Positions 40,322 through 52,971 of a DNA stretch of 64,000 nucleotides are shown here, piece after piece. The position numbers were made by a program, and so were the translations under genes. This DNA comes from Panonychus citri. Lineage: Eukaryota > Arthropoda > Arachnida > Trombidiformes > Tetranychidae. The notes under the pieces are model-generated. The model worked only from the letters and a program-made list of their open reading frames with translations. It was not told where the DNA came from and did not search any database. Position 1 is the first letter of the stretch. Each line of letters begins with the position of its first letter. The stretch lies in NCBI RefSeq assembly GCF_014898815.1, contig NW_026515437.1, forward strand, positions 1-64,000, in the 5' to 3' direction.

Positions 40322-41340
40322 TGCTTCAAGAAGTTCAAGGAAACTCGAGAAAAGGTGCAAGTATTCATGATGTTACTCTTAAAAGATGGGCACTAGAAGG
40401 CAAGAGAACTTGGTATGGAACAGTTTAAAGCCTCTCGTTCTTGGATACATCTGTTTAAAAAAAGGAATAAGATTGTATCAAGGAAAGTTACCAAATTTGT
40501 AACAAAAAACTATTCTTCAGATCAGATAGAAATTGAAAATAGCGGGGTTGCATTTCATCTCAAATTGTCTGACGAAATAATACCTAATACACCTGTGGAT
40601 CAAATCTTTAATAGTGACCAGTGTGGACTTAACTATGAAATGCATGGAAACCGAACGCTCTCTTTCAGGGGTGAAAATCAAACAATTTGTACTATTGGCT
40701 CTTCTAATGCAGTAACTCACTCATATACAATACAACCTCTTATTTCCATGTCAGGGCAGCTATGCAAGAACCTGTTGATTTGTCTTCAAGAACCTAGCGG
40801 CAGTTTTGGACCTCGTGTTAAGGAAAGCTTACCAACAGTACCAGGAGTTTTCATCACTTGCACAAAATCCGGAAAAGTTGACAAAGAAACACTCATACAA
40901 TGGCGAGATAATTGTTTGTTTCCTAATGTTTATTCTAATGCATGTCTTATACTTGATTCTTACTCGACTCAAAGAGATCCCAAAATCTTTATAACACAAT
41001 CACATCATGTTTCTTTATGTACATTACCCCCAGGAACAACATCATTTCTACAACCACTTGATGTTTACTTTTCCGACCATGGAAATCATTCTTTAGAAAA
41101 TTTACAGAAAGAATCATCACCGATGGTATAGAGGTTGTTCTTCATAACCGCAGTACTATAGTTAAAATGCAAATTTTGATTTGGAACCAATTCTGTTCAC
41201 CTATGTTTCAAAACATGGTAAAATACGCCTGGAAAAATCTGGATATCCAGTCGAAGTACATGACTTTCTTCATCAAAAGATGTTCTGTTCAATGTGGAAA
41301 CTGAACTTTGTTCATTTGAATGCACTACCATTGCTTTTTT
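40322..41340 (+). pseudogene. pogo/Tigger-like DDE transposase (CENP-B-type HTH)
   Basis: Broken plus-strand transposase. The N-terminal part (about 40324-40397) reads LLQEVQGNSRKGASIHDVTL, then KRWALE; an indel shifts it into the long frame 40415-41131, which continues MEQFKASRSWIHLFKKR, a CENP-B/pogo DNA-binding motif. The DDE_1-like catalytic region shows IFNSDQCGLNYEM (first acidic site), HSYTIQPLIS, ACLILDSYSTQ (second) and LPPGTTSFLQPLDVYF. At about 41073 the frame shifts again to RPWKSFFRKFTERI and, near 41240, to GYPVEVHDFLHQKM. At least three frame breaks show it is dead. It interrupts a minus-strand hAT transposase. An N-terminal start and a left terminal repeat are not visible, so the left end is truncated or eroded. 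Confidence 0.75.
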
Positions 41341-41559
41341 AAGTTGCTCCTATTGCCAGAAAACTATATGCTGTTTTCACTTTTTGAATCTCCCGCACTA
41401 TCATATGTGAGAGGTGGCAGCTAAAACTCTTTTTTTCTTTAATAATTATGCTCTATCAATAAACTGAATTGGTTTTTATACCAAAAGCAAATTAACAGAT
41501 CGTGGACATCCCTTGTAAGTCAATTTCTCTTTTACCATTTTTCAGTAGTAAAATGGATA

Positions 41560-42533
41560 TTTCACAATGGAGATCGATGTAGCGATTGATCATCAGGAAA
41601 GTTGAGTTCGATCTCCTACAAACATCTTGGATTGGCTTGAGGTCAGATTGCTCAGCTAATATCCTCTTCTCTCAGCTCGTTCATCATCTTGTTACTTTGT
41701 GTGAATGTTTTCACTATCTCTCTCACAGAATTTACCAATGCTGAAATCACATTACCTTTCATCGAATCTTCTATGACGAGATTTAATCTATGAGCAGCAC
41801 AATGAAGATTTATCGCGAAATGACGAGCAACGCTTACAAAATTAGCTCCACCGTCGGTCACCATTGCAACAATATTTTCTTCTGGTATCTTCCATTCCTT
41901 AAGAATGTCACTTATTCCATAAATAGAAGCTCTAGTCATTGATTCCTTGATTTCTCCAGGCGCTAAGCAAATAGACATTGGTTGATAACTGTCCAGAAAG
42001 TGAGTGGTTACTCCTAAGTAGCTCCGTTGATTGAGTACATCTTTCCAACCGTCAAGTTAAACAATACCAATTCATCATTTTAAATGATTAATGAGTAAAT
42101 TTTTATTTACTGTCATCTGTTGTATTAATGAAACAATTCTATTCCTTTTAGGTGGTGAATAATGAGAATTCAAGCTTTTGGAATAGTCTTTAAAGTACTG
42201 GGGCCGACAATCGAAAAGGTAGTGAGTTTGACTATCATCCACATTAGTTTTCATCACTATTACTTATAATCACCGACTATTCAAACAAAAAGATCAAAAT
42301 GGCGAAAATAATATACAAAAATTACGCGCACCTTTAAACGAACTGATGGTTGATATTTGTTGGTCAATCTTTGACTGTTTAGATATTGATAAATCGTTTG
42401 ATTTGTTGAGACTTTCATATTCATCTCGATGATGGATCCTCAAGTGTCTGGTCATATTACTTGTGTTACCACAGGATTTAACTATACTGTTGCACAGAGC
42501 ACATTTATCTCCAGTATTTGATTGAGTAAGAAC
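41560..42533 (-). pseudogene. hAT transposase, N-terminal and catalytic part with BED finger
   Basis: Read on the minus strand. From 42533 a BED zinc finger is visible: CALCNSIVKSCGN, then NMTRHLRIHH, giving C-x2-C...H-x4-H spacing. Frames then continue through YFKDYSKSLNSHYSPPKRN (42257-42075), DGWKDVLNQRSYLGVTTHFL just after a stop near 42055, and the long frame 41978-41652. That frame holds VAMVTDGGANF (catalytic Asp) and CAAHRLNLVIED (the C..H motif of hAT). It ends with LKPIQDVCRRSNSTF in another frame at about 41620-41565, equivalent to the DV.TRWNST motif. Several stops and shifts make it a pseudogene. The downstream half resumes at 40310 after the pogo-like insertion. Typical length of intact relatives is 500-700 residues, and most of that span is represented. 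Confidence 0.75.
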
Positions 42534-44290
42534 GATATTAACGATAAATACATTTCCGGTTCATTTTATTTAGAAAGAGGATAAACTGATAAAGAGCAAG
42601 AGCTTTAAACTTTTGAATCAAAGGTTTTGATTCGTTCTTCTGATTTCTATTCACGTGTTTCTTTAAGATCGATCTCTGGAAAGTCGATCTCAAGTTTTTG
42701 TCAAAGCCTAAAAATTGATCGGAACATCTCTAGCCTATTCTATTCAACATTTGTGTTAAAAAATAAATGAAATTTGGTTAAATTTTCCAGAGATGACCGA
42801 AATGAACTTGATCTTTTAATATGACAATTGAGTTTATCTCAAACACATACCAATCAACTCTTTAGTCTCTTTGACTCACGATTGCTGGAAAAACCGCAAG
42901 AATAATTGGTAAAAATAGCTGAATAGCCCTGTATATCAAAGCATCTGATTTTTACTCGTTATGATGAATAATTATCAATAGGATAATTTACTACTAATGG
43001 TGATAATGATAAGTATGGTGATCATCATGTTGATGGGTTACATTGAATGTATTATTTTTAGTTTCGAGAATCTTTATTCGAGAATATAACATTTCTCTTT
43101 CTTTTCGTAATAATTTTTCCCGTATTTTAAGAATAATATTGCTTACTCCATCTTCCAGGCTAATTAATTATTCCATTAATTTCATGTCTAATTAAAAGGA
43201 GACTCGAACAATCATCGTCATTAACAACAATGATGATGATTATGATGATAAGAAACATGGAATATGCATAAATATTCACTTTCAAGATGAATAATTATCT
43301 TGACTTTTTATCTCTCAACTCGTCTGATCAGAATTTATTATTGTGAGAAAAGAGTTCCAAGAGTGAAAAAATGATTATCCTGAAATTGTCTTTGTACTTT
43401 TTCTTACAACTCTTTCACAGCGTCTCTCTCACTTTCTCACTCTCTCATTGTATTTCCTGATTCCTTATCCACACTTTGGGTTTCTATGAATGAAAATAAA
43501 TGAACCTGAACCATGATGTAAGAAGATAATGATTCTGATAATCATCATGATGAACTTCAAGGTATCTTTAGAAAAATTTTCTCTTCAGAGACATAGTTGG
43601 TTTTTACCTTTATCTTCTTGATCATGATTATATTTTGAATTCGGTTGATATTAGTTATAAATCACCATTATCATCATAACTTTCATTCTTGAATAATCAT
43701 GAACTTTATCATTTCTGATTCAGTTGCTGGCTTTTTTCAGCAATTTAAATATCAATTCATTGTAACCTAAATATAATTCAAGATTATGATATAATCATTA
43801 TGTTAAATAATCATTCCTGGTTACTTACATAGTAATTTTCAGGGTAATTGACTTGAAAAGTGAAATTTACTTTGTTTCAAAAGAAATTTACTAATCCTTA
43901 CAAACTGAATTCAAATCTGAACAATAGTTCATTTGATGAATTAGACTAAAACTAGATTGGGCAATAACAATGATAGTTTTGCTCAATTGGAATTAAATGT
44001 TTTTCAATTCAAAATCTTAACATATTTTGAGTATTTTTATATAATTTTACTACCTCATCAAATTCTCATCATAGACTTAGAATTCATGATTGATTTCACT
44101 TTCTCAGTCATTTATATTGAAAACTTTTTCACTGCAACAGTTATATTCACATTTATATGATTTCATTGAGGATCCAATGTTTTTGTTTTTAACTCTGAAA
44201 ACATGTTCAAATTGTTTAGTCATTTGATTATATGAATTTCAAAGCATTAATTGTGCCTCTGTAAACTTGTTATCATGCAATCATAAAGTT

Positions 44291-44518
44291 TCAATGAAAA
44301 TCTTTTCTCGTGATTTGTTCTTTTCGCCTCAGGGGCACTTCCATAGCATATTGAACGTTTTCTTGTTTTCCCATTTTCAAATTTTTCTCAAGTGTTGCAA
44401 TGATAATATTTAAATGCTGTTCTAACCTCTGGGAATGAGTGAGTAGGATTTTTATAAAGTCAACATCTTTTGGAATTAAAATACTCACAGTCTTCATGAT
44501 TAATGGAGTTGCGTTCAT
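44291..44518 (-). CDS. possible small hypothetical protein or exon
   Basis: A 75-codon minus-strand frame starts at an ATG and has composition more protein-like than its surroundings: VSILIPKDVDFIKILLTHSQ, then RLEQHLNIIIATLEKNLKMG and MEVPLRRKEQITRKDFH. The middle could form an amphipathic helix. An internal GTGAGT could act as a splice donor, so it could be fortuitous or part of something else. No family recognised and no neighbour supports it. It may be a random ORF or another transposon scrap. Confidence 0.15.
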   Translation of the reverse strand: MNATPLIMKTVSILIPKDVDFIKILLTHSQRLEQHLNIIIATLEKNLKMGKQENVQYAMEVPLRRKEQITRKDFH

Positions 44519-45407
44519 TTTATTCTAAAGTATCTTCATCATCACTGGGAAGAGGGAAAGAATAAAGTGAGAGAATCTATTCTTAAGTCTCTCTTATGCT
44601 CACCTTCTATTCCTTCCACTATGTTACCAAGAGTTAGAAAAAGAAGTAAAAAACATAAAAAGTAACAATAACAACTACAGAAGAAATGAAGTAAACTAAA
44701 AAAATCGAATTTGCTTTTCTCTCTCTCTCTACTCTGGTTTATTTCTCTTGTGAATCTTTTCCCACTTCACTATTCCAACTTGTCCCTCTCTCATCTTGTT
44801 TCAAAATGTAAGATAATTTATCATGAAACATAAAAAGTCTACACCAAATGTATAATGTACATACTTTAGGCTGAATAATCTGAGCATATTATGAACAGTA
44901 TCTACCCTGAAGACTGTTACATGTTCAGAGGTCAAAGTTTACAGTAAAAGTTCAAGGTGGTCAGAGGAGAGAGTATGTGTATGAGTGAGAAGGAAGAGCA
45001 AAAAAATCAACAACAAGAAGGCAAAAAGGTAAAGTCGTAGATAGAGTTGGAGGCAGAGGTAGAAGGTGGAAGATGATGGTGGGCACAGGAAGAGACTCAG
45101 AAGGATAATCAATCTTATTTTGTTGTTGCTTCCTTGTTATTTTGATATTTTTTATTCGTCTGTCTTTCCAAATAAATAGTTAATGTATTAACTCCCACTA
45201 ATCATATGTTATCTTTAACATAAAGGTGAATGGAAATAGTTTCCATTTTTAACTTACTCAACATTTGATACACTTAATAGTTACTAATAGTTGGCATCCA
45301 TTAGCTTATATTAACTTGATAATCGTGTTTTCCCACCTTCATTGGATTAACATTGAAACTTTCCCAACCTCTTTGGATTAAGATAAATTGATCTTAAGGG
45401 TGGAAAG

Positions 45408-45411
<4 letters not shown>

Positions 45412-45441
<30 letters not shown>
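45412..45441. repeat. (GA)n microsatellite
   Basis: Perfect GA run of about 15 units. Confidence 0.9.
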
Positions 45442-45444
<3 letters not shown>

Positions 45445-46514
45445 ATTCACAATTAAATCTCAAAGGTGCTAATCTTTATACTGGAGTAGCTAAAGATTTT
45501 CATCTCATCTTTGATAATGATGATTGTTGATAAGGTTTAAGAGATTAATTAGTGACTGATTAATGATTAATTTGCATGATAAGCAATTTGATATCTCATG
45601 ACATTAATATGATTAATTTTAATTGTCTTTCCACTGTAAAGTTAATCAATTCTGATGATGATTACAATTCGGTAACTACATTAATATTTAAATTGATTTA
45701 ACTTTGATCATGAAAAGACTTACAATTGTGACTAAAGTTAATCCATTAAATTGATTACCGTTTGGACGGTAGTTTAAAGGTTTGAAATTAAATGTAATTG
45801 CTTCAATGATCCCAATTGAATATTGTCTAAATTGTTTCATGATTAAATTAATTTGCTGTTTGAAACTTTGTTTCATAACAAGTTTTACAATTAGTATTAA
45901 TAAGTTTCATCCAAAAAGTTATTCTTATGAGACTTAATGGATTCAGGATGATGATAAGAAAGATAATCATCATCATCAGAGATATTAAGATTCTGAATGA
46001 TGATGATTGTTATTATTTAGGATAAGGTTTCATTTCATTTTTTTTTGTTCGAAGTCAAAAATGGACTTCGTTTATCATCAACATGGGAAGATGATGATAA
46101 TCATATCATGATCATTATCATCATCTTATCTTCCCTTTCAATATATTAGATTTTTTTTTCTTCATCAGAACATTTTTTTCAATCAGAATTAACTATTAGA
46201 TTTATCATCAATATCTGGTTAACCATTTTTATTGCTTCCTCATAGGCGATAGTCAATCACCCCACCCACAATTCAACCTCCCACTAGTGTCTTTATCATC
46301 ATCATCTTACCAAAAGGATCATCTTACTCTCTCACTCACTCTCACTTTTTATCATCTGATTTTTTTTTTCATCTTCTCATCATCTTATTATGAAATAACA
46401 ACAGAAAGAGTAATAACAATAATAGTAATCATTATAAGCCATAGATGATAAAGATTCTGATGGGAGTTTGTGGGAGGAAGATATAAAAAATAGAAGATGA
46501 AAACTATCATCTTC

Positions 46515-46544
<30 letters not shown>
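46515..46544. repeat. (ATG)10 microsatellite
   Basis: Ten perfect ATG units, the longest trinucleotide run in the window. Confidence 0.95.
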
Positions 46545-46545
<1 letters not shown>

Positions 46546-47643
46546 GACCAGTCAATGTCATAATGTTGTATCCATTAACTTTGATCTGTTCAATTGGCTG
46601 GTGATGATCATTCACGATGATTGACAATGTTACCCTGAAAAAAAAATCTCCACATGAAAGAGAAGCCAAAAATTATATTGAGATGATGATCATCATCATG
46701 AAATCCCTCAGAACCACACCCAATCCCCTTTCTCTAAATCTTTTTAACTCTCTTCAAATCTGGATTATAATAAAATCATGATTAATAAATCAATCGGGAT
46801 AATGATAATTGTTGCAAAGATATGAATCAAACTGATAACTAGGAATGAGGTTAAACCAATTGACCGACTAACTATTTGCTATTTATTATCATTGTTGTTT
46901 ATTATTATTACAAATGCAATTTAGTTTTTATTGTTATTATCATCATTATTATTTGTTATCATCACAATTATCATAATAATAATAATCATCATCATCATAA
47001 TCTTCATCAGTTACCTTGTGGCTCATCATCAGGTTACCAATTTAATACAACACTTTTTAGATTTGATTTTCCAATGAAAATATTTTCCAATGGTTGATTG
47101 TTGATGTAACTATTGAGGTGGACCATTTTCTCCAACAATTAACTTTAATTGTTATCCTTTAATTGTTGATCAAACTTTTTAGTGTAAAATATTTTCTCTC
47201 TCATAATAATAACAGTTACTCCATCTAAGAGAGTTCAGATGAACTTTTCTTTATGGATGAATATTTGTTGAATCTTTTTTTCTTTCCCATAAAATCAATA
47301 CCATGAAAGGGGAAGATATTAAGATGATGATGATGATGAAGGGTTAGAATGAACATTTTATCATCCTTTTATTGTAGCTCACTTATCATCTTCTCTCCTT
47401 CTGTTTCAATTGTTTCTTCATGTGAACTGAATTATATCTTGCACCTCCTCCCATCGAGCAATATTTTCATTCAATAAAAATAATAATCATCATGATAATA
47501 GTTTAACATGGAGTTAAACAGAAACAATAATAAGCTTTGAGAATAAGAAAATTTCGAGTAATAATATTGAAGATAAAGTTTTTCTTCTTGTTATTTTCAT
47601 CGATTCATTTCATGGAAAGAAAAGAGATAGAATATTGGAATCG

Positions 47644-47651
<8 letters not shown>

Positions 47652-47717
<66 letters not shown>
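47652..47717. repeat. long (CT)n microsatellite
   Basis: About 33 perfect CT units, the longest dinucleotide run in the window. It encodes the Leu/Ser-rich tail of a spurious plus-strand ORF. Confidence 0.95.
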
Positions 47718-47722
<5 letters not shown>

Positions 47723-50700
47723 ATTGCTTAACACTTCTCTTAATCATCATCTTATCATATTCTTACTCTACTCATCATCTTACCACTATCAACTCCTTTG
47801 GTGGTTCTTAACCTTCAGTTCATGATAATACAATATATTTATACAGATATATTGTTATCCATGATATTTTATCATGAATAAGTTTCAATGTCTACTCAAT
47901 GATTGAGTTCAAGTTGAAGTTAAATGTTGTATACACATGATACTGTATGATCAATGGAGGGATGAGTTGGATGGTGGGTTTGATGATGAGAATGATATTT
48001 TATCATCAATGTATTCAGAAAGATTATGGTTCAAGTTCTGGGTGAATTTCAATTCCCATGGTAAGTGTCAATCAAATAAACAAACAACTTATCAAGTTTG
48101 TTGAATAATTTTGTTTCTGGTTAGTTAAACAAATACCAACTAACCATAAGATATCATGAATATCATATATATAAATTTTTTTGCATCATGAATTTGAAAT
48201 GAATTTCATGTAATGTTATTCTGAAGCGATGGTTATTACTATTGTAATGATTACTTGAAACGCAATCAAAGTTGATTGTTGTGTTTATATGTTACCATGA
48301 ATTGTAAGCTAATAGTTATATGGTAATGTTACCATATCAGATTATTATTATCATTCTGATGATGATGATCATCAGTGTGTTTGATAATGATAAAATTGCC
48401 TAAGGTGATGAATCCATGATAATGTTATTTATTCAGAATCTGAACTTTTATCGTGTAAATTTTCAGCGTAGGGATGGGGAGAGAGAGAGAGAAGGAAATA
48501 TTTTTATCCCATGTTGGAAAACCAATTTGCTGTTCTGCCAACAATTAAGGTTTTCCTCATGAGTTCATGGTTGAGGAAAGGAGGAAAAGGTTGATGATAG
48601 GGAGATGAATTCTGTAAGGGATGAGGATGAAAAGGTGGATGATGAGTAGTTACAGTTTAGTGAATTGGAGGGTGAATTTATTTTTGTGTCAATAATTTTC
48701 TTGGGAATAAATTATTGAAACTGAATTTTTGTTAACTGTTCATTGGTTTGAATGAGAAACTGTTTCCAGATTAAATCAAGTATTCAAATTTTTGTATCTT
48801 CCTTAGAAGAGAGAGAGAGAGATGGACACTTGTATGATGAGTATGAGGAGGAAGATATTTCTAGAGATATTCCTCTGAATGAATTAGACAAGAAGATAAA
48901 AATGTTCATCATGTTGATTTTCCGTGTTATTATTATATAATCTCTCTCATTTTCTGATATTATAACAATTTTGATTGCAATTAGTCAAGACTCTTTAATC
49001 ATCATCCCTCGTCTTCAATCTTCATCATTATATTTGAAAATTGTATTATCATCATTATTTGTCCTTTTCCTGATTCCTTGTCATACAAACTCAACTTGAA
49101 TTCATCTACAGTTAATTAACCGTTTACATCAATTAGATTTCCAATTACAATTTATTTTCTTCTTTCAATTTATCCTCTGTCTCTCTGTTTCATCTTTTTT
49201 CTTTCACTTCCGGTCAATTAGATAAAAATTTTGAGTCATCAATTTGTATGAGCTCCATTCTCAATATACTGATTTGTGAGTCATAATTGTCACCTATTAA
49301 TAGTTGTGATTAGATTGATAAGTTTAATTATGAAAATCAACTACATTTGATTTGAAAATAGCTATGCTTACATGATAGTCGATTCAATAGACTCTGTCCA
49401 ATATTATTCATAAATTATAACACTTTTATCATGATATTATGAATATTCATCTAAATAAAATAAGAGCCCATCAATTATCATACCAATAAGATGGTGAGAA
49501 GTTATTAATAAATGTAACTGTAAATGAGTTTGATGAATGATGATGTTTGAATTGTTGATTGTTGGTTAACCCAAACTACTGATAGTCAAACTTGAAATAA
49601 CAATTGGCTGATTAATGAACATAGAACTGATCACTTTACCTCATGATGATCACGATAAACTAAAACTTATTAGAATTAGGAAACTTGAATGAATTTTCAT
49701 TCTACCCTGTGATTCATCATCATGAACATGATTGAAAATTCTATCGAACTTTTTCCCCTTATCTTCTTCTTCGAGTTCTAACAGTAAATTTTTCTTCTCA
49801 CTCAAGTTTAAAACTCGACTGGGAATTGAATAAGAAATGATATCAAATGCTGAGTTGACACTGAAACAACTAAGTTGGTTGTGGGTGAAAATAACAGTAT
49901 TCATAAAGAGATGATGAAGATGATAACAATTGTAATATAATACATGAGACAATCTAATGGTTTGAATGAAAATCATAACAATAATAATAAATTGCTCACG
50001 AAAAGCATTTAAAATCGTAAGAGAAATCGAGAGAAAAAAGTTCTGGAACAAGTTGTCGAGGTGAAAAAAAACTCGAAAAGATGAAAGTGGAGAAAAAAAG
50101 TTCTAATCTTATTCTCAGGGAGAAAATTTTGAAAAATTCGCAAAAAACTGAAAGCAACGGCAAGAAAAAGTTCTAATATTTATTACATTTCATATTTCAT
50201 TTATTTGTTTCCATTATCATGATGATGATCAGAATATTATCTTTATTATCATCAGAACTTTTTTTATCTCTTCTCATCGAAGCTTAAAATTTTTTCTTTG
50301 GCTTGAAAATTTCGTTGAAAATTAATTCTGAAAACTTCTAACGGACATTTTAATTGTAACCATATTAAGCCAATCATGATGTTCATGATGATACATTGAT
50401 TAGATGATTTGAATTAGCAATTTAAAATTAACGATAGAAAATGAAAAATTGAGTTAACATGACAACTTGAAAAGTTTTTCTTAATGGATGACACATACTC
50501 TTCAGTCTTCATCTTCATCCTCATCATCTACACCTCTTGTCTTAATGGGTAATAAGTAGTTGTCTTCATCATCATTCCAATGACATAAATATTATCTTCC
50601 TTTTTGGAAGGAAAAAGTTCTTTTCATTTTTTTTTCGAAAGAAAAAAATATAACTCAACTCTAACTGTCTCATCTGATTTCTCGATAATTTATTGTGATT

Positions 50701-51584
50701 GATGTAACTTTATGTTGCATTTTAAGTGTTATCATGTTTTCAGAGTCAGAATTTTCTCTCCATGAAATATTTTCGGCTGAATGTTGAAGGTTCAAATAAA
50801 CATATTGAGTTGGAATTTTGTTACTCTGATAAAAATAGAAATTAAAAGTTTCTTTTATTTTCCTCTCTTTCTCTGGTTTCATGATGGTAATTTACTCGCA
50901 ATTTACATGTTAAATTGTTGTTTTTAAGAATCTTGTTAATCATTCATCTTGTTTCTTGTTCTGTTGATTTCCGGCTCTAAATTATGTCTCTTTAAATTGC
51001 TCTGATCAATTTTCTTCAATGATTGATTAATTTGGTTGGAAAAAAACTTCCACTTTAGAAAATTTATCTATTTATCTTTTATACTTATCCTTCTCATACT
51101 TCTCGTTGATTTGTTGAGTATTGAAAAAAAATTATTGAACCATCAACAATTTTGGGAAAAATTAATGACTTTGTTATCTAAAAATACTTTCTCTTAGTTT
51201 ACAATTAATGGAGAAACGTAATTTAAACTTCGCGCACTTTTAGAGACTCGAATCCAGAAAATACCCAAACCCTCTGAGTTAGATACAAGTTAATAGTTGA
51301 TTAATTGTTAATTGTTTGATTATAAAAAGAAATTAAAAATTTTTAATCTGATTGAAAGCGAATTCTATACCAGCTATTTAGCTTTCTAATGATTTTTCCT
51401 AATTCCAAAATGATTTAACCTTCGAAATCGGTTGATTTTCTTGGTATCTGGTTGAATATCTGATCTTTTATTTGGATCTTTAAAATTGTTAACCAAATGT
51501 TTTGATTGTTTACATTTTTGATTATTTTTTTGAGTTTCTTTGATTACTTGCAATCAATTTATTTGTTTTGAATTTCTTTTCGTC

Positions 51585-52759
51585 ATGTTACCCTGTAGAT
51601 TGAAGGTTCTAATGGGATCATTAGAAAGCTGGTCTAATCTCTTACGTCCTTGTGCCAGTGAATTGGTGAATTTCAATCAAAATAGAAACATGAGAGTCTG
51701 GAAGACTTGGCCCAACAATTGGATTCCATTTGATTGGAAAAAACCTGAACCTCAACCTGGATTCTTCGAGTCGGGTGATCGTAAAGAAGGTTTAGATAAA
51801 TTCGATCTCGATCAAATCAAACCAAATCTAAAGAATCTTGAGATTCTTAAAAAGTAATTAGTTTCACAGTGATTCTATTCTTATGATGTTAATTTGTTTC
51901 TCTTTTCTTTTATTCTAGTGCACCAGAATCGGTCAAGAAATTGTATACCCTTAGATTTGCTCGAAGAGTAAGAAATCAAATCAATAGTAATTTAGTAAAT
52001 CTCTCCTTTAATTAATCTCTTTCTCCTTTTATCCATTTACTTCAGAGAGAATTGAAAATTCTTCAAAATTCCTTATACGAATCAAACTTACCAATACGAA
52101 GACGTTTGTTGGACAAAAATGAATATGAAAGAAAAGGTTAGCATTGTTGACAATTTAATTCTAATTCCTATTGATTCAATTTATAACTTCATCTTCTTCG
52201 GTCAACAGTAATCCGATTGACAGTAGCAATTAGGCACATAAGAGACGTGATTAGAAATGAATCTCAAAATGTAAGTTTATTTCTCTTGGGCAATACAAAA
52301 ATTTCATTTCCATTTCTATTCAAATTTGATTATTAATTAACTGTAATTCTCTAATTTTCTCAGAGTGCTGGTCATAAGAATCTTGTTTCTAGATATATTA
52401 ACAAACGTTACAAATTTCTGGTCGAATTGTATAAGATTGACAGAGAATCGTGTCAAATGCTTTGCGACAAATTAGAGATCGACTTTAAAGTGCCGCTACC
52501 CTATTATTGGCCTTATCCATTCCTAGAGAGAAAACGAACCATAAGAGAAACTTGTGAAACTTATTGTAAGGATATTAAAAAAAAGAAATTAGATGAATAT
52601 AAGGAGATATTAAACCAGGAAGATCAAATTTGCCGAGGAAAGGCTCGAAAACTGGAATGGATCGAGAAAACAATGGCCGAACACAAGATAACCGAAGATA
52701 TGTTGCAAGATTCGAAGCCACCCATACATCTCGCTGCTAAATACGTTTACTTGGAATAA
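51585..52759 (+). CDS. MRPS15: mitochondrial small-subunit ribosomal protein uS15m
   Basis: Five exons: 51585-51853, 51919-51967, 52046-52136, 52209-52270 and 52364-52759. All introns are GT...AG and 65-93 nt, and the joined frame encodes 288 residues. The uS15 core is at about residues 137-215: VIRLTVAIRHIRDVIR, then GHKNLVSRYINKRYKFLVEL, YKIDRESCQMLCDKLEIDF and PLPYYWPYPF. These match the uS15 helices that bind the small-subunit rRNA and the YTFPP-type extension seen in animal MRPS15. The N-terminal 100 residues (LRFARRRELKILQ at its end) and the basic C-terminus (about 215-288) are mitochondrial-type extensions; human MRPS15 is 257 residues. The protein acts in the mitochondrial matrix in the small ribosomal subunit. 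ATG 51612 is an alternative start, and a TGTAG just upstream could be an acceptor for an earlier exon. It converges with the NOL12 gene, 212 bp between stops. Confidence 0.8.
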
Positions 52760-52971
52760 TCAATTTCCAAATATTTATATCAGTTTATTATCCAATCATC
52801 AACTACCCTTGGAATTAGTTGATTAGTGTAGTCCTTTAAAGTAACGATATGATTTGAATAGAACCGAGTTTTGTTTTTCACCAATGCGATTTTTTTAGGC
52901 AAAATATTTTGATTGTTTGGGTAAACGGTTGAATATTACACAATTGGTTTAATTTATTAATAGTGAAACTA
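52760..52971. other. convergent 3' intergenic spacer of MRPS15 and NOL12
   Basis: Only 212 bp separate the two stop codons, so the 3' UTRs must be very short or overlap. On the minus strand an AATAAA is present (52953-52958); no clear AATAAA is seen for the plus-strand gene. Confidence 0.7.
52953..52958 (-). terminator. polyadenylation signal AATAAA of the NOL12 gene
   Basis: AATAAA on the minus strand, 13 nt beyond the NOL12 stop codon, at a plausible distance for a very short 3' UTR. Confidence 0.5.

Larger units (their letters stand above)
42534..51500. other. AT-rich DNA without a confident gene
   Basis: No exon recognised with confidence. The longest open frame (49650-50051, minus, 133 codons) has a hydrophobic N-terminal half and a charged C-terminal half but no family resemblance and no splice context; chance is likely. 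The 44291-44518 minus frame is listed separately. The words AAAAAGTTCT/AGAACTTTTT recur, especially at 50.0-50.6 kb. The background is ATG/ATC-rich. Confidence 0.6.

Noticed and set aside
46876..47097. Plus-strand ORF with Ile/Tyr/His/Asn runs
   Set aside because: Entirely produced by ATT/ATC/AAT repeats.
49650..50051. 133-codon minus-strand open frame with a hydrophobic N-terminus
   Set aside because: No recognisable family or splice signals. An ORF of this length is not surprising in 64 kb of AT-rich DNA read in six frames with alternative starts.
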